A stretch of DNA of 64,000 nucleotides, taken from contig NC_079244.1 in assembly GCF_028009165.1 (NCBI RefSeq), positions 1,054,001 through 1,118,000 of the forward strand, given 5' to 3'. The notes below the pieces were generated by a model. The model searched no databases. It was given only the letters and a program-made list of their open reading frames with translations, and had not been told where the DNA came from. Positions 57,893 through 64,000 of this stretch are shown here, in pieces (the first letter of the stretch is position 1; each line of letters begins with the position of its first letter). Source of the DNA: Akanthomyces muscarius (taxonomy: Eukaryota > Ascomycota > Sordariomycetes > Hypocreales > Cordycipitaceae). The position numbers and the translations under genes were made by a program.

Positions 57893-58286
57893 AACTCATC
57901 ACTGGCATGTTGCTTGCTGGACTTGCTGAGGCGGGGCAAAAAATTTAAAGGCGTATCTGGAGCGCGGTGTCTACTTGATTGTGTTTGATGGATATTAGTA
58001 TTTCGATTTTCTTGGTAGCCACGTAGCTGGGACGAGACATAGTAAAGGGGAAAGGCGTTTACACTCGCGGTCATGTTGGACATGTAGGTTGGGACTTGTA
58101 CGAGTATACCAATTGATACTTCTGTAATCCGTTTCTTGAAAACCTAACGCAATCCAATTTCTGGCCAATCACAAGGGGTGCTGGGCGTTTCCATAACGTC
58201 GAGACACCGATTCAGGTTATTTGGTTGATGGACAGCGAAAGGAAGGCGTCAACTTTGCTTGTCGCTCATCTTATTGTTGTTGTTGA

Positions 58287-58332
<46 letters not shown>

Positions 58333-58982
58333 GTTATTATTGCTGTTTTCCTTATTGCTGTTCTTCTTCTTGTCATTATTGTTGCTGCTGTCTTCGGTAG
58401 TGATGTACTTCTTCGTCGCTGTTAATATTGCTCTTGCCTTGTTTCCTCTGCGCCGTTCTGATTGTTGCTACTGTGGTCCTTCTTTTGTTTGTTCCTAGCT
58501 TGTGAAACCAAGATTCATTAGACACGAAGATAAGTAATTTTTGTTTGTTTGGTATATTAGGCATTGAGGCCTGTTGTATATACGACTCTCAATGTACGAC
58601 TCTATCATCTGCGCCGCAGACACTTCCCTTGGGCCCGTGTCCAGATCCCATCTTCGTAAAACCTTTCGAGTCCCTCTATTGGTCCGTCTTTTTCCCCCCT
58701 CTGTTGTTTTGGGCAACAATAAAACTATAATGAAACAAAAGAAGCCAATGTGGTCTTTCCCAAACTCCAGCACTCAGCAAGAGAGCAAAATAATACTAAA
58801 TAAATCAAGAAAGAAACGCAGAAATGCAAGTGAGAGCATGGCCAGTTCCTGGCATGTGCTGTGTATGTGTATCTCCCCCTCGATTAAATGTTGTAAGTCG
58901 AATGAAGATGTGAATGACTTCATTTTAATGCGTACAAGCGCGACAACCGCGTAAAGGGGCTCAAAATCGCGACAAATCGCCT
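57893..58982. other. Convergent intergenic region with (ATT)n
   Basis: 1.09 kb between RSC9 (+) and the dehydrogenase (-). Contains an (ATT)n microsatellite (58290-58331) and AT-rich 3' sequences. The poly-Ile and poly-Leu ORFs over it are repeat artefacts. Confidence 0.5.
58290..58331. repeat. (ATT)n microsatellite
   Basis: Fourteen perfect ATT units in the 3' intergenic region. Confidence 0.95.
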
Positions 58983-60232
58983 TTACCAAAGGCTGTATCC
59001 ACCGTCAATCAGGCAATCAGCACCTGTAGAAGTGAACAGTTAGCAAAATAGTTGCGCAATTATTTTTGTTGATTTGTAAAGAGTTTGTGAAGTGTTTGGG
59101 GGTGATCTGGTTGAATGGGACAGAGATTTGGTGTAGATGATGATGAAGTGGGGTGGGGTTTTTGGGCGGACAAAAAAGACTTACCAGTCATAAAGCTAGA
59201 AGAGTCAGAGGCGAGGAAGACGCAAAGGCCGTTGAGCTCATCGACGTTGCCGAGACGGTTCTGGGGGGTCAGACCCTTCCAGATCTTCTTCTGGGCCTCG
59301 AGGGCGGGGACGCGGTTGAGGGCGGTGTCCATGTAGCCGGGGGAGATTGTGTTGACGCGGATCTTGTACTTGGCCCACTCGGCGGCGAGGGACTTGGAGA
59401 ACTGGATGACACCAGCCTTGGAGGCGTTGTAGCAGGACTGCTCCTGGGGGTAGTTGACGATGGAGCCGGACATGGAGGCGACGAGGACGATGGAGCCCGG
59501 CTTGCCAGCGGCCATCATGGCGCGGCCGACAGCCTGGGACATGAGGAAGGTACCAGTCAGGTTGATGTCGATGAGACGGCGGAACATGGCCGGGTCGTAG
59601 GTCTCGGCCTTGATGTTGGAGTCGGCAATACCGGCCGAGTTGACGAGGACATCTGGGGCGCCGTAGAGCTCGACGACGGAATCAACGGCGGCGTTGATGG
59701 CGGCGCCGTCACGGACGTCGACCTTGAAGAAGGAGACGGGGAGGCCAGAGAGCTCGTGCAGCTCGGCGGCGGCGGCGTCACCGAGCTCCTGGTTGGCATC
59801 AAAGATGACAATGTTCTTGGCGCCGGCCTCAGCGCAGGCGCGGGCCATGTGGTTGCCGAGGCCACGGGCGCCGCCGGTGATGATGATGGTCTTGCCAAAG
59901 ACGGTCATGTTCTGGACGGTGCGCGGCAGGGTCTCGTAGACCTTTTTCGTGAGGGGCTCGACGGCCTCGTTCTCGGCCGGGGGCTGGGGGCTGTCAAAGG
60001 GGATCTTGGAGGCACCGTCGGGGACCTGGACAGTGCGCTTGTCGCCGGAGCCGGGCCCGTCGTAGATGGTGGCGGGCACCTCCTTCTCGCGGACGACGTT
60101 GTTCTTCTTGGTGGTGTCGGAGACGCGCTGGATGGCGGTGGCGGAAAAGGCCCGGCTGGTGGTGGCCTGGAGGCGCGAGACGGGCGCGGCGGCGCGGGAC
60201 AGCCGCAGGACGTTGCGAGCAGCGAAAGACAT
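58983..60232 (-). CDS. Mitochondrial short-chain dehydrogenase/reductase, polyol type
   Basis: Exons 60232-59185 and 59023-58983 encode 362 aa; the 161-nt intron leaves only 13 complete codons plus the stop in the last exon (ADCLIDGGYSLW at the end). The first 35 residues (MSFAARNVLRLSRAAAPVSR, then ATTSRAFSATA) look like a mitochondrial presequence. The classical SDR core follows: TGGARGLGNH (from Thr119) for the dinucleotide, NSAG at 198-201, SMSG with the catalytic Ser, and Tyr268/Lys272 in YNASKAG; NTISPGYMDT and the C-terminal DGGYSLW follow. The overall pattern is that of fungal sorbose/mannitol reductases and D-arabinitol 2-dehydrogenases; substrate and cofactor preference cannot be decided by eye. 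The promoter has a run of 23 A on the + strand (60512-60534). Confidence 0.87.
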
Positions 60233-63200
60233 GGTGTCTCTTGTGTGTGGTGGAGCAAGGTGTAAGTGAGGAGGAGGATGGGTGTGTATCAGTCGTGGAA
60301 CGAGAGAGATGGATGAGAAAGGCTCAACACGGAGAGGATGGTGAAAGAGAAAAAAGGTCAGACAAGAGGTTATGGTCAAAGGACAGGAATCAAACGTGGG
60401 GAGAGAGCTCGAGGAGGACGAAATATATATCTGAGTCGAGGCTCTGCGCTGATGTGTGGGCATAGGCCAGGCCAGGGCGACCCGGGAACGGAGGTGGACG
60501 TAGCGCAGCCCAAAAAAAAAAAAAAAAAAAAAAAGTGAAGGGACCTGAAAAGGGGGGGCGTGTGCATGCATGGCTGGCTGGTGGCTGCCGCACGCAGGTG
60601 AAGCAAGCCCACGCCCACGCCTACGCCCATCACTGGGACAGTGCCAGACTGCCCGCTGGACTGCCCATCTCACTGCCAAGAAATGCCCTGAGGGCAAGTC
60701 GACAGCGACAAAACACTGGGCCGCTGTGGACGCTAAATCTGGGTCGATTAGTGGACGCGTGGGGTCGTGCCTGGGCCGCTACTGGGCGTGCTGGCAACTG
60801 GACACTGAGGGCAAGACAATTTTTAGTGGTGCGGCCAGCCCGGGCGGCGAAGTCATTTTGCTACTATTTTGGCAGAGCAGCTGGAAAATTTTACACGTTG
60901 GGAATCAAGCAGATGGTCAACCTTTTTTTCTTCTCCTGTTGTGTAGCCGACTTGGCCGAGCAAGATTCCGACACGTTTATTAATTCCGTTCCTAGTGGCA
61001 ACCACCGTAGGGATACCGAACGGCGGGATCTACCACAGTGGAAAACCGATAGACATGAATAGAATCGCATCAGACTCCATATGGACCTCCGCAATGATGC
61101 AATATCGGTTCCAAACCTTTCGCTGCTGACAGTTGAGCTTTTGCTAGTCGGAGAGTACTGGTAGGTACACACTGGTAGACCTTCGAGGCTACATCTCCAG
61201 CCCTGCTATTGTTGGCCCGAGGAATGCTGTCTCCTGGAAGCAGCCTCAGTTATCCTTCCCCATACCCCAAATGCCAAACGAGCCACGGGAACAAGAAGAG
61301 CCGCAGGGGTGACAGAAATACGACAGCACAGCCCTCTCCAATTTAGACACAGAAAAGCCGGATGGCTCGTACCAGTAAAGCTGGCGAGCACTAGCCTACC
61401 TAGCTTACAGGGGAGGGGGAGGGGGAGCGCTGGGCGGGCGCGCCAGATCTTGCACCCCCACAGCGGTCGCTACAGGTGCCCAGCATGAATTTTACGTGGC
61501 CGCACGCAACCAAGACATTGTCCAATGTGTTTCACTTTTATCTCTTTAGATGGTGCCAACAAAAGGAACGCAAAGGTGAAAAGAGAAAAAAAAGGCCAGT
61601 CATGTGTAATTTTCCAAGTTGCCTTTTGAAAACGGCAATTCGCATTTTTGGGCCGATGCGAAGTCAATGGAAAGGGGCGTCCTACACCAGCCTCACAGTG
61701 GCGTATGTTCCAGAGCAAACCAGCCAAGTCCTGCAGTCTACCTACCGAAAGCTTGATTTTGATGAGCCACCCACCTACCAGTACTCCTTCAATTATTACT
61801 GAATACAAAACTGGCACGACGCATTGCATATTCAGCTTCGCATGCCTGCTCTCGGACCATTCGCCTCAGGGGGGGTAAATTACCTTGCCTATATACTTGT
61901 ATTACGGATTCTGTAGTAATCCCCAGCTTCTCGACACATGGTCAGCTGGTCTCGTTCTCGCCAGGGGACTCATTACGCGGCACCGCGGGCACACACTAGC
62001 CAGGGCAGCAGTAATTACACGCAGCCAAAGTAAAGAAAATAGCAAGGCCATGTGCCCAACTTGTGCTGGGGTCGCAAGGACCATTGACCCGGTCTGTATG
62101 AGCACCCTGTGTTTTGAACTTTGTCAGTGTTACCTGGCCACGCTGGCCTCGAAAAGGGGGCGTTGACTGGCGCGTAACTGCAACTCGGCTTTGTACTGGT
62201 AGGAATTGTCGGTCAACGAGAGAGGAAGAATCCTTTCGGCTGGATGCCACCCTCCCATTGCAAAGAGCACCAGTACTCTTGGGGTGCAATTGCTCAAGTG
62301 ACTGTCAGCAATTTTTTCTCCAACCTAGTTGCCGATATCGCTGAGGAGGTAGCTACCGGTTTGGTGGTGTTTCTGGTGGTGGTGGTGTGCTTGAGCCTAG
62401 CGTTGTGGCTTGAGAGGGGTGTGCCTTGATTCTTTGGGTGCTGAGCGAAGCCTGGGCAGCACTGAGAAGCCGCGTTACAAAATCCGGCTCTGAGTGCAAT
62501 GCAGGGAAAGCAGGCTCAGTGCTTTCATCGTCTGACTTGCCCAAGGGAAACAAACACGCAGCAATGGCATCCCTTCAGCTTCTTTGACCGCAACAAACAT
62601 TTAACAACCTTTGCCTGGCCACCCCAGACTTCAGGGTTACCGTTTTGGGTTCCGGCTGTTACGCTGCGCTGCGGGAGAGATGTGGCGTTGCCCGCCCCGG
62701 CCTAGCGCCCTCGCGCAGCAGAGGATTGAGAGGGGCCCTGGAAACGGCCAGTCCTTCTAGAAACGGTGAGACAACCTGAAGGCCGCATTCTCTTCCCCTC
62801 CCACCACCTCCTCGTCCTCGTCCTCCACCACCAGACCACCACGCGCAGATGGCCCCATCGTGACGTGCCGCCCGACGTGCACATCGTGGGGTCAAAAATA
62901 GAAGGGCCGTTTTACGCTTCGCCCTGCCGAGATCTGGGATCTTGCTCCATGCTACTCTACTTTGCCACCACTAACTAGCTGCACGAGCTGTCGAACAGGA
63001 CGAGACAGCGCCATGGCTGCAGCAAACCCGTTCCCCAACCATCGAGATTAGCTTACGGGCCGTTTTTTCCCCTACGTCTCACGATGCCTCGAAAATCTAC
63101 GCCTGCATTGGTCGGTAGACGCCACGGTCAGGCATACCCTCCAAGTGCCGGGAGGCAAACGAAGCGCCCACGCCTACCCCAGTCATGATGCAGCTTCCCG

Positions 63201-64000
63201 CCACCAAACAGGCTCTGGCCGCTCTCACTACACGGGCCAAACAGAACCTATTGCGGTCGAATTGTCACCGTTGTGGGTGATAATAGTCGGCGTCACCGCT
63301 CGAGGCCGCGTCGCACAATAACCTCACATGACTGGAAATCGCGTAGACCAGGTGGCTGCCGTCGCTGATCTCGTACGGCCTGTCCGAGGCTGGTGCCCCA
63401 ACTGCACAACCCCAAATTCACTGGCTGGCAAAGCTGCAGCACTGTCGCCACCACGAGCACTGTCGCATCGAACGCAACGAGTGTTTTCCAGGGCAACAGC
63501 TGAGGCAGGTCCCCGACGAGCTCGGTTACGACCAACTCCCACAACAGCCGGCCAGGGAGCACTGCGTCTCCAGACCCTGTATCAATGTAACACGGCTCGT
63601 CTTGATTTGAGCGTGCACTAGTAAGCGGCAATTAGGTTCCTGCTAACTGTGGACAAAATACAGTGAGTAAGTAATTCGCCTCCGCGTTTCGAAAGAACGA
63701 GAGAACTTCCCTCAGCGACTAAGCCGTCAGGTCAGCTTCGACACACCCTACCTAAGCCGGCTGCAGCTACGGCCTAGCTCCGTCCTAAACGCTGCAGCAG
63801 CCACGCTTCGGATGCATGGCCATCCCATCCGTGCACAGCCTGCCCGCCAATTCGACAGAGAAAAATTGAGCCCGTCCGAGCTACGGGCGTGCATCTACTA
63901 AAACTAGATGTGCCCCCCACATATTGTGGCCTGCCCGCGCTTCCAGAAAATTTCTCCTTCCAAGTCGAGCCCCAGATAGATCCTCCCTGGCGTCCCCTTC
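60233..64000. other. Intergenic region, no gene recognised
   Basis: 3.8 kb upstream of the dehydrogenase. ORFs exist on both strands but none shows family motifs, a plausible splice chain or consistent composition. Short GC-rich and CCACCAC tracts occur (62780-62840). It may include the promoter of a gene beyond the window. Confidence 0.45.
60512..60534. repeat. Poly(A) tract in the dehydrogenase promoter
   Basis: Twenty-three consecutive A on the + strand, about 280 bp before the start codon at 60232. Poly(dA:dT) tracts exclude nucleosomes in fungal promoters; that role is inference here. Confidence 0.8.

Noticed and set aside
58225..58498. Polyisoleucine and polyleucine ORFs
   Set aside because: Translations of the (ATT)n microsatellite in a 3' intergenic region, without a supporting gene.
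59153..60265. 370-aa + strand ORF opposite the dehydrogenase
   Set aside because: Gly/Asp/Val-rich mirror of a GC-biased SDR gene with no motif of its own.

Overview
The window is nuclear DNA of a filamentous ascomycete, most likely a sordariomycete and plausibly a member of the Hypocreales. It has short introns (46-161 nt, one of 289 nt) with GT-AG borders and CTAAC/CTGAC branch sites, long CT-rich upstream regions, and AT-saturated repeat relics that look like repeat-induced point mutation (RIP). All functional calls come from reading motifs by eye; no database search was run.

Layout. 1-33 kb is conserved housekeeping sequence with wide intergenic spaces: a WBP2-like GRAM protein (+), the bc1 hinge subunit QCR6 (+), an SLC49-like MFS carrier (+), sterol 3-keto reductase ERG27 (-), the multi-KH protein SCP160/vigilin (-), the PAK kinase STE20 (+), a methionine-R-sulfoxide reductase (-), an ArfGAP of the AGE2/SMAP type (+), the Golgi SNARE SFT1 (-) and the actin-patch SYLF/SH3 protein LSB3/YSC84 (+).

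33.5-52 kb is an accessory, decaying island. It holds a truncated TAP-type peptidase pseudogene, about 2.2 kb of AT-rich relic with two nested solo-LTR-like insertions that each have perfect 5-bp target duplications, a fluffy-like Zn2Cys6 factor ending in a microsatellite-encoded polyleucine tail, and an intronless subtilase without a signal peptide. These are followed by a divergent pair of broken genes (Zn2Cys6/fungal_trans regulator and MFS drug transporter), a Dabb-domain gene with a GC-AG intron, and a mosaic of gene pieces (the last exon of a nickel transporter and two inverted parts of one M3 metallopeptidase). The island closes with AT-rich repeat copies homologous, in inverted orientation, to the one at 35.4-36.4 kb.

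51-60 kb returns to chromosomal genes: a proline-rich protein of unknown function with a homopolymer frameshift (-), a Lys/Ser-rich nuclear-looking protein (-), the chromatin remodeller subunit RSC9 (+) and a mitochondrial short-chain dehydrogenase (-). No convincing gene was found in 60.2-64 kb, and no tRNA, rRNA or CRISPR was found anywhere.

The housekeeping genes span respiration (QCR6), ergosterol synthesis (ERG27), vesicle traffic and endocytosis (ArfGAP, SFT1, LSB3), Cdc42/MAPK signalling (STE20), RNA binding (SCP160) and chromatin (RSC9); they are neighbours, not a pathway. The regulator/transporter/Dabb group at 41-47 kb looks like the remains of a small detoxification or metabolite locus that is being lost.
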